DNA of 64,000 nucleotides from Batillaria attramentaria (Eukaryota > Mollusca > Gastropoda > Batillariidae): positions 1,234,501-1,298,500 of the forward strand of contig JACVVK020000058.1 of assembly GCA_018292915.2 (NCBI GenBank), read 5' to 3'. Shown piece after piece: positions 24,305 through 43,900 of the stretch (within the stretch, counting starts at the first letter, position 1; every line of letters starts with the position of its first letter). Both the position numbers and the translations under genes were made by a program. The notes under the pieces are model-generated. The model made no database searches and was not told the origin of the DNA. It saw only the letters and a program-made list of their open reading frames with translations.

Positions 24305-25115
24305 GGGGGGGGGGGTCTTCCCCTGTTTGTTTGATTTTTAAGCTTCTGCGACCACCGCCCCGGGCAAATCGTTTTCGGGTTAACGCCGGAAATAACGCCT
24401 TGGTTTCGCTTTGATTTTCGGCATTTGCAAACTACACGACCAATGCAATAAAGTTTGTCATGTCTCATCTGATCATTTATCGTGTATTTACAAAAATGAC
24501 AAAAACGAACTTTTGGTAATCACACAAGAAAGAGTCTGTTAAAGGATGTCGATGTAATGTAAACAGTACTTGTATCACTTGTCAATGCTTTATTTGATAT
24601 ACACAATATCAAAGCTAACAATAATCAAGACAAAAAACTATATGAATAAAAAAGGGAAAATCATTTACGCGTTAAGTTTAGTCTGAAGCTTGCGTTCACG
24701 CTAGAGGAAACAAAAGGCTGTTCCAGAAAGTAGGCTGAGCACGTGACAATTTTTCCTTCATCTGACGATGGATCCGGTGTAAATGTACACGTCTGACCCG
24801 TATTTCCGTGGCTACATGTTGTTCCAGACCAGATAGGTGGGTCAATTTTGCTCGCAGAGTTGCACGTCAAAGCCAGCTGATTAGAGCCCGTCGCAGGAAA
24901 GGTAAGAGGTTTCGTGATCGTTTGCCACTGGTGGACAGTGTAGGCTGAAAGTGGAAAGAGTTTTCGGTTGATTCATAAGCATGAGAAAGGGGGATTCTCT
25001 TATGTCGTCTGGGAATTCCACATCAGATCATGGTTACTCATACAAACTGTACGAATTTCTAAAGGAAGCTCGAGTTTACTCGACATGTTTTGTGCGTGCG
25101 TGCGTGCGTGCGTGC

Positions 25116-25159
<44 letters not shown>

Positions 25160-25818
25160 TACAAAGAGTTTTCACAATTGGATGTACCAGGTTTTGCAAC
25201 CGTTTGATGCTGCACAGCAGTGAAGACAGATTACTTTCTCGTTGAATAGTAGGTATCAGTAACTCTTCTTTTGTGGTGGTTGGGGTGGTACAGAAAACCA
25301 TATACGCTTTGTACCAGTAGACGATTAGTACCGGCTCTCTTTCTCATGGCTATAGTAACATTTCAACAACCAATGACATGTGCTGATGCGGTTAGATAAT
25401 CAACTGATTCATGATTCAAAACATTGTTAATGATTCAAGTACTGACTGGTTCGGATAAAATGTTTTGTGATGAATGTTGTGAGATGTAAAAATACCATTT
25501 GAACAACAACAACATACTTTTTAATACAAATTTAAATACAAAATGTCTTACGAATATCAATAGTTCCGATTTCTTGTTTATCAGGACCAGGACTGAAGCT
25601 GAAGTAAATCTTGTAGGTTCCATTTACAGTGAACACAGAACTAGAAAAGGCGCATGTCGACTTTACGTAATCACGTCCGGCATCTGTATACGGTGTGGTT
25701 ATAAACACTGACGCCAAGGGCTGTGGTTCGCCTGTCTGAAAATATATACGTTATTGTAGTTTCCCCATTTCCTTTAATTTAGCATTTTAATGGCAGAACC
25801 GTACTAGACAATACCCGC

Positions 25819-25874
<56 letters not shown>

Positions 25875-26231
25875 CAGACAAACAGACGGACGGACGGACG
25901 AACGGACGGACGCACGGACGGACGGACGCACGGACGGACGGACGGACAGACAGACAGAGACAGAAAGAGACTATGAGCGTGAGCTCGAGGTGTGACACAT
26001 TTACTGAATTGCTTTTGTCTAGGTTGGTAAATATTTAGGAGAGATTTTCCGAACTTTCGAATCTACCGTTTAACTGCATGGCTATACAAAGCAGGGAACT
26101 TGTTGCGGTTGATTCATAAGCATGAGAAAGGGGGACTCTCTTATGTCCTCTGGGAATTCCACATCAGATCAGTTACTCATACGAATTTCTAAAGAAAGCG
26201 CGAGTTTACTCGACATATGTGTGTGTGTGTG

Positions 26232-26281
<50 letters not shown>

Positions 26282-28055
26282 ACAGATACAACTGATGACT
26301 TTTGTCTTACCTGATTTAGATATCTATGATGCCAAATGCAGCTGTAGTGTGTATCTGAAGCGAATGTCTTTTCAATGTAACAGGAACCGTATACTTTCGC
26401 CACATTTCCTTCCTTGTGGATAAAGATGTTGCACATTTTTGGCGTGGCTCTATCTGTGTGTAAACAACGGAACGGTTAACGTGGTTTGTTGTGGCCTGGT
26501 TTAAGTACATAACCTTATGTTTCATGTTACTGTGTTGATTATCAGTTCAAAGTGAACAACAGTGAGTCTTATACGACAAAGCGCAATAACAGGCACAACG
26601 CAAAGTATGTTACAAAATAGCAATAATCGAACTCACATAGAAAACAGAAATATTACTTTAATCATTGAAATACAAGTAAGACGTAGAATTTGTAATGTGA
26701 ATAGTCTTCAATGGGCAAAATATGCTGAAAGTGAAGATATAATGGCGAAGTGGAAATGGCACGGCATTTTTTAGGTAAAATAATTGGTTCGGTGAGTGAA
26801 AAATAATAAGCGAAGTTTGTTGTGGCATTGTACAATGATGATAACCAAAGAGATGAAAACATTTTTAATGGATCAAGAGGGTTAGCAGTTCATTTGTCCG
26901 TGTCTGGAACATGTGTGTACGTACCGATTCATCATTGATTTAGCCGTATATATTAACATAATAATGATCATACTCACATACTACTCGCATCTGGCATGAA
27001 TACCCATTATTAACGTGCCCGTATGCGCATGTAACGGTGTTTTGACTGAAGTCACGGTGGTTACGGAGTATGGTCAGGATGCTCTGTGTTGCTGATCGTG
27101 TAATCACGACGTTATCATACGAACTGCTGCACATTACTTCAGTTTTCGAGGGTTCACATTCTCCAAGTAACGTTGGGTCAGGCGATTTTTCTGCACTTAA
27201 GTACCAGGTGACTGTCTCATTAGAATCAAGGTCACAAATCACTGGATCCTGGCTGTCCTCGTCAATGTTGATGTATTGGTCGTTTATACAACGCCGCAGA
27301 CGAATTGCTTTGAATGCAAACAATGACCAAAGTACTAGAAAAGTTAACATCTCCACGACCATGACTCATGTTATAAAACATGTCCTAAACGCCAGTTATA
27401 CACAACAAGCAATGATAAAGTGACCGACAGTCACTATCTCAAATTCAGTTAATTCAAAACTCTAATTATATGAAGTTTGTCAGCTCACGGATGTTTCATG
27501 CTGAACGAGAGGGCGTTTTTATGTACAATATACTTAAATCTATTGCGACGATCAATACCATACCATACCATACCATACCATACCATACCATACAACACAA
27601 CACAACACAACACAACACAACACAACACAACACAACACAACACAACACGCAACACAACACAACACAACACAACACAATCAAATCTTCGCTTTGTCCAAAC
27701 TTTGATGATAATGATAAAATTGCGGTTGTCTTTATATCTCTTGTATTTTTCAGCGGCAGAACAACAAGCCGCGCGGACTGCCCAAAACTACTTTACAATA
27801 AGGGCATTTACGGGTACACAATCAGGAAAAAGCAAGTAAGCAATAATGATACCTTGATTTGCACAGTAGGACGTACAGCAGGTACTGTCGACAAGTAATC
27901 CAGATACCGTGATGGGCACAAACAGTCAACTATTTTACGAGCTCCCCAAAGCGTGTGCTATAATTATACATGAAATTATGTATTCCACAACACCTACCAG
28001 CGATCCAATTCAACAGAAGAAGTATTCCAAAGATCGCCATGCAGTCCATTTTCAT
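21678..28055 (-). CDS. R4: Ig receptor with long YxxV tail
   Basis: Nine exons (27998-28055, 26978-27307, 26311-26453, 25552-25735, 24669-24944, 23660-23953, 23111-23329, 22850-22885, 21678-22408) give an intact 756-residue frame. Order: signal peptide, D1, split D2, D3, D4, a stalk rich in Thr, Ser, Gly and Pro, a helix of almost pure Val/Ile ending RRRKG, a 36-nt micro-exon, and a 243-residue tail. The tail carries YAAV, YSSV, YAVV, YAQV twice, YAEV, YNVL and YSHI. D5 and D6 are missing compared with R5 and R6. Predicted type I surface receptor; the many SH2-type sites suggest signalling scaffolding (inference). It lies 1.7 kb from R5 and 1.4 kb from the first R3 exon. Confidence 0.9.
22605..22760 (-). 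mobile_element. SINE family A
   Basis: Reverse orientation; contains the complement of GTTCGAATCCCGGCTGGGGC and GAATGGTAGAGCG. Lies in an R4 intron next to (CA)n at 22793-22836. Confidence 0.88.
22850..22885 (-). CDS. R4 exon 8: 36-nt micro-exon
   Basis: Acceptor CATACAG, donor GTAGGA, phase 1-1; adds SRNGTEGHPDD between the membrane helix and tail. A (GT)n tract begins 14 bases past the donor. Small size makes this less certain; skipping it keeps the frame. Confidence 0.6.
23111..23329 (-). CDS. R4 exon 7: stalk and transmembrane segment
   Basis: Acceptor CGACAG, donor GTTGGT. Stalk EETTIGQYGSSQPGTGPG, helix AAIGGGVAAVVVIIVVVIIV, then RRRKG. Confidence 0.87.
23660..23953 (-). CDS. R4 exon 6: D4 Ig domain
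   Basis: Acceptor TTTAAG, donor GTAGGG. Contains APVIAGYQPGQVVSVG, LVMTCSVNGGDPLV and LCVCKALWPKD. Confidence 0.87.
24245..24301. repeat. (GT)n microsatellite
   Basis: Pure GT run followed by a G tract, in an R4 intron. Confidence 0.92.
24669..24944 (-). CDS. R4 exon 5: D3 Ig domain
   Basis: Acceptor TTTCAG, donor GTAAAT, 276 nt. Contains LALTCNSAS, PPIWSGTTCSHGN, CTFTPDPSSDEG and IVTCSAYFLE. Confidence 0.87.
24967..26220. repeat. ~115-bp direct repeat in two R4 introns
   Basis: 24967-25090 and 26107-26220 match closely, both beginning GGTTGATTCATAAGCATGAG and both running into a GT microsatellite. They flank the D2b exon. Confidence 0.85.
25552..25735 (-). CDS. R4 exon 4: D2b
   Basis: Acceptor TTTCAG, donor GTAAGA, phase 0-1. 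Contains FITTPYTDAGRDYVKSTCAF and YFSFSPGP, very close to R5. Confidence 0.87.
26311..26453 (-). CDS. R4 exon 3: D2a
   Basis: Acceptor ACACAG, donor GTAAGA, 143 nt, phase 1-0. Contains CNIFIHKEGNVAKVYGSCY and YSCIWH. Confidence 0.83.
26978..27307 (-). CDS. R4 exon 2: D1 Ig-like domain
   Basis: Acceptor TCAAAG, donor GTGAGT, phase 1-1. Reads CINDQYINIDEDSQDPVICD, ETVTWYLS and NTVTCAYG; aligns along its length with R5 D1. Confidence 0.87.
27557..27675. repeat. (CATAC)n and (CAACA)n pentamer repeats
   Basis: Seven CATAC-type units pass into about sixteen CAACA-type units, in R4 intron 1. Confidence 0.95.
27998..28055 (-). CDS. R4 exon 1: signal peptide
   Basis: Reads MKMDCMAIFGILLLLNWIA then donor GTAGGT, phase 1. 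Similar to R5 exon 1 (VGILLLF). The next exon also has an in-frame upstream ATG with a hydrophobic leader (see findings). Confidence 0.88.
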
Positions 28056-28509
28056 CTTCTACAGGACTGCTCCAGTAGACTTGATGTACAGAAGTGTACC
28101 TGATCCTCAAGAAATGTATTCATAAAACATTCCTCTTACACCGACTTCAGCTGTGCAGCGGACTGAGGTGTGAACAAATTTACTTCCTTGTGGTCTTTTT
28201 TCGAGTAGCAGTGGTATGTCCCGTCCTCATTTAGGCGACATGCGAATAGGCTCGGGGCTAACACGTTCATCTGAAGAAATGCATGCCAAAACCTGTTGGA
28301 CAGATTTAGGTGTGTAGGGACGGTACGTGCTACAAACCATTTCAAATAAAACTGCACGTCTTTTCAACGATTAGCAGCAGTCAACATGCTTTCTGCGTGG
28401 CCTCTGAAGGAATACAGTTAGCTTTTCATTCAATATTTTTTCTGAAGTCTGTAAAGTACAGAGGTGTGATTAGAATAACGTCCTTGTAACTTGACCTGAC
28501 AGAGCTTAC

Positions 28510-28526
28510 TGAAGTAGTGATAAAAT

Positions 28527-28566
<40 letters not shown>

Positions 28567-28569
28567 CTC

Positions 28570-28610
<41 letters not shown>

Positions 28611-28892
28611 ATTGAGTGCAGGACAAAAAATACTTGAAGCGTGCATAATGCACCCGCAACTGTTTGACGTCAACACCCGCCCTACACAGAAACGCGCTTA
28701 CAGGTGCACAACCTCGGCGCAGCCGGGTGTCTCGCTCTCCCGCTATGGAGTACTGTTTGGTTTGAATGCTAGTTTACGCTGTGAAGGGTTTAGCTGAGCG
28801 ATGACCTAGGCTAAGGGCATATTTCCCTGATGTATTGCTGAGCGTGTGTGTGTGTATGCGTGTTTATAAATATTTGACAAGGTCTCATTTTA

Positions 28893-28936
<44 letters not shown>

Positions 28937-29300
28937 ACGCACAGTCTATTTTTCTATAGCTTTTTCGTGCTTTTTGATATTGGCATATTCTATACTCCCA
29001 TTACATATGTTAAAGTTTTATTGCTTGGTGTATTACCCCTGTGCTGTATATGTAAGATATTGTAGGTAATGCATGTATGTATTATGGTATTTATGTACTG
29101 TCATGTATGCTCTGTTGTGTGTGTGTGTGGGGGGGGGGGGGAGACAGAGAGATCTGTGCGTCTATGATCTCATCCTTGGAAAATAAAGTTTCAGTCAGTC
29201 AGTCAGTCAGTCTCTCTCTCTTTGTCTCTCTCTCTCTCTCTCTCTCTGACTTTATTTAGTTCATTTATTGACATTATTATTATTGTTTCTTAAAAAAAGA
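28510..29300. other. R5-R4 spacer with microsatellites
   Basis: (CT)n at 28525-28570, (GT)n at 28572-28610, (CA)n at 28897-28934, (CAGT)n and (CT)n at 29190-29250. No gene seen between the R5 3' end and R4 exon 1. Confidence 0.6.
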
Positions 29301-29793
29301 CGACGCAATTTATATACAGATCCCACTGCAATACAACACAATCAGAATTTCAGATACCTGACTGGAAGTAAACACACGATCTGCTCACTACAATCTTCTA
29401 AACACATTACCGGATACAATATCTTGTCAAAACCTTCTATTCACACTCTAACATCTACAACATTTTTCAGATGACAAGATGAAAACAAATCTTGAAGATG
29501 CCTTGTTGGCGATATATGGCACTCAGAGACATAGTCAGTGAAGGCGAACGAACATAATGCATTTCTTCCACGCGCTGTTTTCATCAGTCAGACAGTCTAA
29601 AATGTCAATAAATCTACAAGAAACAGCTCAACTGTCATACCTGGCAGCACATGCGACATAAAGGTATGGACGTCTGTCTGACTTCAAAGCATAAGCATAA
29701 GCGAAATGAGCCATTTCTGAGAGGACTTTTCCGGGCAAAAATAAAATCCCGTGGAACTCGCCATGGTTTGCTGTGTCCTCTTGTTCATTTCTC

Positions 29794-37127
<7,334 letters not shown>

Positions 37128-37320
37128 TCTTGAGTGTTTTCAAAGTGCATTGATCCTAGTCTCTGGCATTTTGGAGGAGGGAAAGCGAGAAAATCCTTTT
37201 ACAGTGATTTCAATTATGGCATGGGTAGATGTGTTATCTAACAAACGGCCTTGTGTTTGGCTATCTTTTCAAAGGTAGCAGTGGTTATACCGGTTCAGCT
37301 CGGAGCAAAGTTCGAGAGAG

Positions 37321-37594
<274 letters not shown>

Positions 37595-38155
37595 ACCAAA
37601 ATAACTTATGATAAACCCCGTGCGCTCTAGTCGAACTTCCTAGTCTCAAACTGGTTCGTGTTGTGTTCACCACGTACGTAGCTGGTATTTTCATGATCCC
37701 ACACAGACCTGACCCCGACTGCGTGCGTGTGTCGTTCATATTACGTGAACGACAAAGCTTAACAACCTGAGTCCTGAAAGGAATGAAAAGCCTTTTCAGA
37801 GCTGACTGTCAGCCGCTTGCCCGTGTACCCACAGGTCTGGGTGACACTAGGTGAATACCCTGACTTGCTGAGCGGCTTTTTTATTACCGAGGAAACGTTG
37901 CTCACAACACGACAGCTGATAGCTGTTAAGGACCAGAGAGAATGACAATGGCAACGATTCTTTGTTTGCCAAGGGCGGAAGTTTTAACGAATAACTATGT
38001 CAGTTTTGTTACCGCACTGGCCATATTTTAAGTTCATCTTGTTAACGCTTAAAATTGTTTCCTCGTATTTCCAAAATACGAAACGAAATGTATCAGTCTA
38101 AACCAACTTTTCACTTGCCGTTGCTACAACTAAAAGGAAAAATAGAAAGAACAAG

Positions 38156-38156
<1 letters not shown>

Positions 38157-38240
<84 letters not shown>
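38157..38240. repeat. (CA)n microsatellite
   Basis: Pure CA run in the R6-R5 spacer. Confidence 0.95.
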
Positions 38241-38241
<1 letters not shown>

Positions 38242-38814
38242 GGAGACAGACGAAGAAGGAAAAACATAACTTTATTCACCACCAGCTTAATGTGTTACAC
38301 TTAAAGCACTTGAGCAAGAAGTTACACCAGCTAGTAAAGTTAGGAAGACAATCTAAGCTTTATATGCCATCATTATGTATGCTGCCTGGTATTGGTGATA
38401 AAAATGATGATGATGATGATGATAATGTTGCTGAAGATGACGGTGATGACGGTGATATTGAAAACCACCTAAGAGCTAGGATTTGTAACAAGTCGAAGTC
38501 AATAATTACAATTATTACAAACGAGTATGAGTGTCCTGGTATGAGCTGCTAAGGTCCCAAGGGGAATTCCCCTTACTTGTGTGAATTTCAAGCCAGCAGC
38601 AGTTACTTCCCATTTCCAGGTCTGCGCACAAGCAATCATTCACATACTCCGTATGTAGCCTCAAACGTTAAACATCTTGGAACATTGTCGTAATTCGATA
38701 TACTCCCAGATGGCGAAACAGTACACTGTATATAAACTCTGTGCAAGAATTGCAAAACGAAAATCATAAATGTACAAATGCATATACAGACATAAAAGAA
38801 CAATGCACAGATCA

Positions 38815-39397
38815 GGGGCCAATTGCATGGGCTGCCGGTAACCCGCTACCGTAGGTGGGATAGCCTATCCGCCGGTAAATCTGGGGAAATCCCGATAACT
38901 CGGGTTGCATGAGTCGGCGGTAGGCTTACCGGAGGCCCTTATCCTCCGGTAAATTTACAGGCACCTCTCAGCCCCCGTAACTCTTACCGTGAAGCTGGTA
39001 AATATGGCCGCGCACATAGTTATTGCAAATCATCGCAGGCAACAAATACGAAGAAACCGCATTTTCCGGGACCGATTGTATCAGCTGGATAGATATGATG
39101 ACGTCGAACTGTTTTCTAAGTTCAGATTTCGACGAGTGAACATACTGCAAATGACAGATGAGCTGAAAGTTGACGTAGAACACCCCAATCGGAAAGGCGC
39201 CTTGCCGCCAGCACTACAGGTACTGTCAACGCTCCCATTTTACGCGTCCGGATGCTTTGAAGACAAGTGCGGCGAGTTGGTTGGCGTTGACCGTTCGACA
39301 GCTTGCCGAACAACTGATATACAGAGTTACCGAGGCCTTCTTGCAATGGGTACCACTGACAGTGGATAACATTTCCAAACCAATACAAATCTCTACA

Positions 39398-39444
<47 letters not shown>

Positions 39445-39467
39445 ACTGATACACACACATCAATAGC

Positions 39468-39498
<31 letters not shown>

Positions 39499-39981
39499 AC
39501 AGCTGCCTTCCAAATTATTGTCGATTTTATAAATGGCGGCATGTACGATGCTCGCTGACCCGCATACGTGTATCTGTTTGTACTGCATTGTCATGTCGTT
39601 ACCGGCAAAGGACGTAATGACCCACGCGACTGCCGTTTACACAGACCGGCTGCTTTCTTCAGTGTGTAAAAGACAGTTGCTTCCCGTTATCTGTCGTCAC
39701 GTATCTCGTAGCAACGTAGCATTGACAGCATAAACAGAAACAAACAGCGCCCTGCAAGGACTCGAACGGCAGCCATTAAAAACTTCGCCAGTGTTTTGCG
39801 ATAGGACTGTACACGTTTCCGGGAAAATCCTGTCTATTAATAGTACGGTGCCGGTAGCTAACGCCGCTCCGATAACGACTCATGCAATCCAAACTTGATA
39901 ACAAAATTACCCGCCGGTAGCTACCGGAGCGGTAGCAGTTTACCGACATCACGGTAGACGTTTTTCCATGCAATCGGCCCC
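38815..39981 (+). mobile_element. PIF/Harbinger element, internally deleted
   Basis: The left end GGGCCAATTGCATGG is matched by the complement of the right end (GGGCCGATTGCATGG), with CAG flanking both sides as a 3-bp target duplication. It carries the N-terminal part of a HARBI1-like transposase and has gained (GT)n and (CT)n runs. It occupies much of the R6-R5 spacer. Confidence 0.72.
38989..39369 (+). pseudogene. HARBI1-like transposase fragment
   Basis: 126-codon ORF with RRVNILQMTDEL, LPPALQVLSTLPFYASGCFE and GELVGVDRSTACRT, the helix-turn-helix part of PIF/Harbinger transposases. The catalytic DDE region is absent. Confidence 0.7.
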
Positions 39982-40876
39982 AGGACAAAAGACGGTAAAA
40001 CTAAAAAAGGATCAGAAATCCTACTGTTAAAACTCCTCTCATTTATACAGTACTTGCTCTTTTTAATATGCACCTGTAAGCTAGCTTCTAACAGTAGTGC
40101 AAGTGAAAGCCTTCCATGCCATGGATATGATATCTAGCGGAGAACGTTTCAGTGAAATGATAAAGTGCGTCAATTAAAATCTAGAGCCGAAAGACACAAA
40201 GATAATGCGTCAAAGGGATTCAAAGCTGCTGACAGAGCGAGACTGAGAGAGGACGGATTAAAATGAAATTCAAACTTCGATGTAGCCGATACAGCACATT
40301 TTTACCCGTCCCCCCCCCCCCCTCCCCCTCTCCCTTAGCCCCATTTCCATCCCCGCCCGTACCCCCCCCCCCCCCCCATGCTACAAACAAACGCGACCTA
40401 AATTAAGGTTACTTTCTTCATGTTTCGTTTTCGAAACTGACACTAAATTTGAATAACAGCAGAGATACAGCAAGGCGACAAAATGTGAATCATGACAAGA
40501 AGTATTGTTTACAAGTGTGCATTTAACACGGAAGTTCGATACAGTCGTGTCCTTGATCTGATCAGTACTTAACAAAGAAAAACGTTTCTTGGTTTGTTTT
40601 TGATTTCGGTTCTGATGGGCGCATGTTAATACTGATATTTATCTACACGTACATCATGTGGTTGGGTCATCATCGCTTGTCTTCAGTGGAAATTTCATAG
40701 TAAAGTAAAAACAAAAACGTAAGTTCACAGCGCATTCCATACCTTACAAAACTCCAAAATTCCCAGGCTACTAATATGACGGCATTGAAATTCCCAGGAG
40801 TAAAGAGCCGGAAATGGCAATTTATCTTCGAAAAATGTAAACTCCAATCTATCAATATGTGCCCAAACACGGGGTA

Positions 40877-40999
40877 TCAAATGTCTCCGATATGACTGTA
40901 CTCTGGATTCTGTCCTTTGTCTGATTCTGACGGCTGCCGTCCAGAAATCATCAGCGTGTTGTATTCGTCATCGGCAGCTGGTGTTTGCGTCATATCCAC
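40877..40999 (-). CDS. R6 exon 16: terminal exon
   Basis: Acceptor TTGCCAG, 40 codons then TGA. Contains DDEYNTLMISG and EYSHIGDI, matching EYNVLRF and YSHI that end the R2 and R4 tails. Confidence 0.83.
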   Translation of the reverse strand: MDMTQTPAADDEYNTLMISGRQPSESDKGQNPEYSHIGDI

Positions 41000-43900
41000 C
41001 TGGCAAAAGAGAATATCACTAGTGTTAAACTCAGCTGAGACAGTTAGACACAGTTACTTACGCACATTGCGCACATTAGTTAGACACAGAGTTAGACACA
41101 GTTACTTTTATTACATTTAGACAGTTAGACACATGGTTACGTACATTCTGATTCAATTCTAGAAAATTATCTTAAAGTGTGAAATGTAAAATAGCACGAA
41201 AGATGTTGGCCTAAGCTTTTTTCCACGTGTCACTGTGTCAAAACGCGCAAGATCATAATGCATCATGCAGCTGGGTTGTGCTGGTATGTAATAAAACAGA
41301 CCGAGAAAGAAACGAAACTGACTTCATTAATGATGGGTGACGACGGGTGTTCGGGAGAAAACGCTCCGACGTTCTCGTAGTTGTATCTGACACCTCTTGC
41401 ACTGGATCTTTTGGCGCCTGTGAAAGAAGGTGACGCGTAAAAGGTTTGCAGTTGCCACAACCAATACAAAACGAACGATGACTGTAAGTAAAAACGTGGA
41501 AAAAATTAGACGCCGAAAACAGCCGAACTCATCTATAGACAACATTAGATGCCTTTCTGATAGGACCTCATAAACATGGGAGGGGCTGGAGGAGCAAAGG
41601 CGCCCGGCCAGTTTTGAGATAATTGAACCAAAAACCCGGGAGGGGCAGGGGGTGTCTATTTGCGACTTTCGGCTGATTTCTGTCCTTAAATAATAAACCT
41701 CTGAGTTTCAGCTTAAACACATGTTAAAAAGAAAAAACAAAAAACAAAAAAACCGACCATTTATATTACAACCACGCAATACCGGCATAATTTCCATGTA
41801 AGGTTTAGCAGAAAACAAGTTTTGCTTCAAGAACAAGTATTCAACAAACATATGTCAGACGTACACCATGCTGTTGGAATAATTTTATCACCAGCACCTT
41901 TAAATCTTTTGCGTAGCCAGTACATTATAACCGTGTTTCGTTATACAAGTAACTCCACATGCTCAGAATCAACTTCCGTCCCCCTTCTAGAGGTTCCGTC
42001 ACATTTTCAACAAGTGATGCCTTCTTCAACACTAAAATTGCATACTATGCAAAACCTACCACCATCAGCGTCTGCAGATTTGCGTTTAGAGGTTCGCTTT
42101 GGTTTGACAGTCGGTTTGGCTTTCCTTGAGTCTGTGTTGACGTGTTCCGGGCCACGGTTTTCTTGTGTCTGCCTTGCAGAGCCGGTAGCAGAATGACGTG
42201 CTTTGGGACCTTTGTTGACTTGCGCATAAACATCACCATGCTGCGAGGTTGACGGCGAAACAGCCAGCGTTTGGGGTCGATTCTTTTTGGCCGTCTTGTC
42301 AACAACTGCGTAGACATCTGGTGGGCCGTTCGCGTCGCCTTGGTTGTCAGCAACAGTCGTGTAGTCAGCGTCTGCGCAGTGAGGTGGTTCTCGGCGGGTG
42401 TCGGAGATTGCTTGATAGCTGGGGCCGTCATCGTCATGTTCTTCCATGGTCTTGTTCTGTGAAGAAACCTTCCATGCCACTGCAACGGGTCTTGGTGAGG
42501 GAACGGAGTGCGGGTTAGCTGCCGAGGCTTCATCCATTCCATAGATCACGTTGATGTGTTCCTCAAAATCTGTTTCAGCTGCAAGAATTAAACGATCCAG
42601 TATATTTATAAGATAAAAAGTGAGGCTTCGCAATGACAGTGCAGTCTCATGTATATAATAATGATATTTATATTGTCTTTGTCATTAATCAAGACAGTAT
42701 TCATACCGGTTTTTCGGAACCATCATTATAGTAATGTTTCAACAATTGAACAATTGAAAATATAGAATGCAAAAAAGCAGTGTTTTCCCGCTGGTTCAAA
42801 AATGGTCCCCAAACATCTATCACTATTAGACTAGGGGCGACATTGTAGAAAAGGTGAGAAATTACTGCATTAGCATACGTGTGATTGCATGTATTCCATG
42901 ACCGCATTCACAGCTTCAGAATACAATACACAGTCTACAGTTTACATTCATGCCCTGTATTTCACAAAATCCACGATAGCCGGGATAGCTGAATGGTAGA
43001 GCATTGGACTTTCAGTGGTCAGGTCGTGAGTTCGAATCCCGGCTGGGGCCATATATTTGTGCTGGCCTGATTCTCGTTGCCCCGTGTTTGATATCAAGTG
43101 TACGTGGTGGAAAAGGACGTTAAACTCAACACATCCATCCCCGACCCCACAAAATCCAGCGCACTCAATTCAACATTCCCATTGAGCCCGTTTTCGAAAC
43201 AAGTCAAAAGTGTTTGTTTTGTTTTTTTACTTCGCTTACCTTCTTCGTTTGGCGTGTTGCTTATTCCGTGGCTCTGACTGGAAGTCTCTGGAACTGACAA
43301 TACGAAACTTTGACTAAGTTGATTAGTAGTGCCCCGGTGTAACATTACAAACTTACTACCCGGGAGATTTACTCCAGAGTAAAACAAAATCTAAAGAAAT
43401 TCTGACTGCGGAAGAAAAAACTCGCACAACAGAAGTACTCCTTTGGCTTGGGACTACGAGGGCTGTTCAAATATTATTGGGAATGCTGCCATTACTCACG
43501 TGTCTTGCATCGGATCGACTCCAAACTTCTACATCCCCTCGAAGTATTCACCCTTGGCCCGAATGCACGTTTCCAGTCTTTTTCGCCACATATGAAGCGC
43601 CCTCTGGTACTCTTCCCTCGGGATACCCTCGAGCTCTGATTTCACGGCTTTTGAGAGGTCTTGGATGCGATCAAACTTGCGTCCAGCGAGTCGCTCTTGC
43701 AAGATAGGAAAGAGCCAGAAGTCACACGGTGCCAAGTCCGGACTGTAGGGGGGATGGGCCAAGACTTTGGTCTCTCTTTCCTCTAGGAAGGTCGTGGTGA
43801 TCTTTGTGGGGGGCTGCATTGTCATGCAGCATTAAGGTCCTTGAGGTTCCAACGGTTGGGCGCTGCTCGCAGATCGCATCCACCACTTTCCGGAGCACCA

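Noticed and set aside
27557..27675. CRISPR-like regular repeats
   Set aside because: Simple pentamer microsatellite without spacers, in an animal genome.
28136..28357. Open frame with NEDGTYHCYSKK as a possible R5 terminal exon
   Set aside because: No matching acceptor in phase; the exon at 29794-29825 fits phase and the YxN parallel with R3 better.
42979..43050. tRNA-like sequences with A and B boxes
   Set aside because: They recur with a fixed 3' body and target duplications, so they are SINE heads, not tRNA genes.
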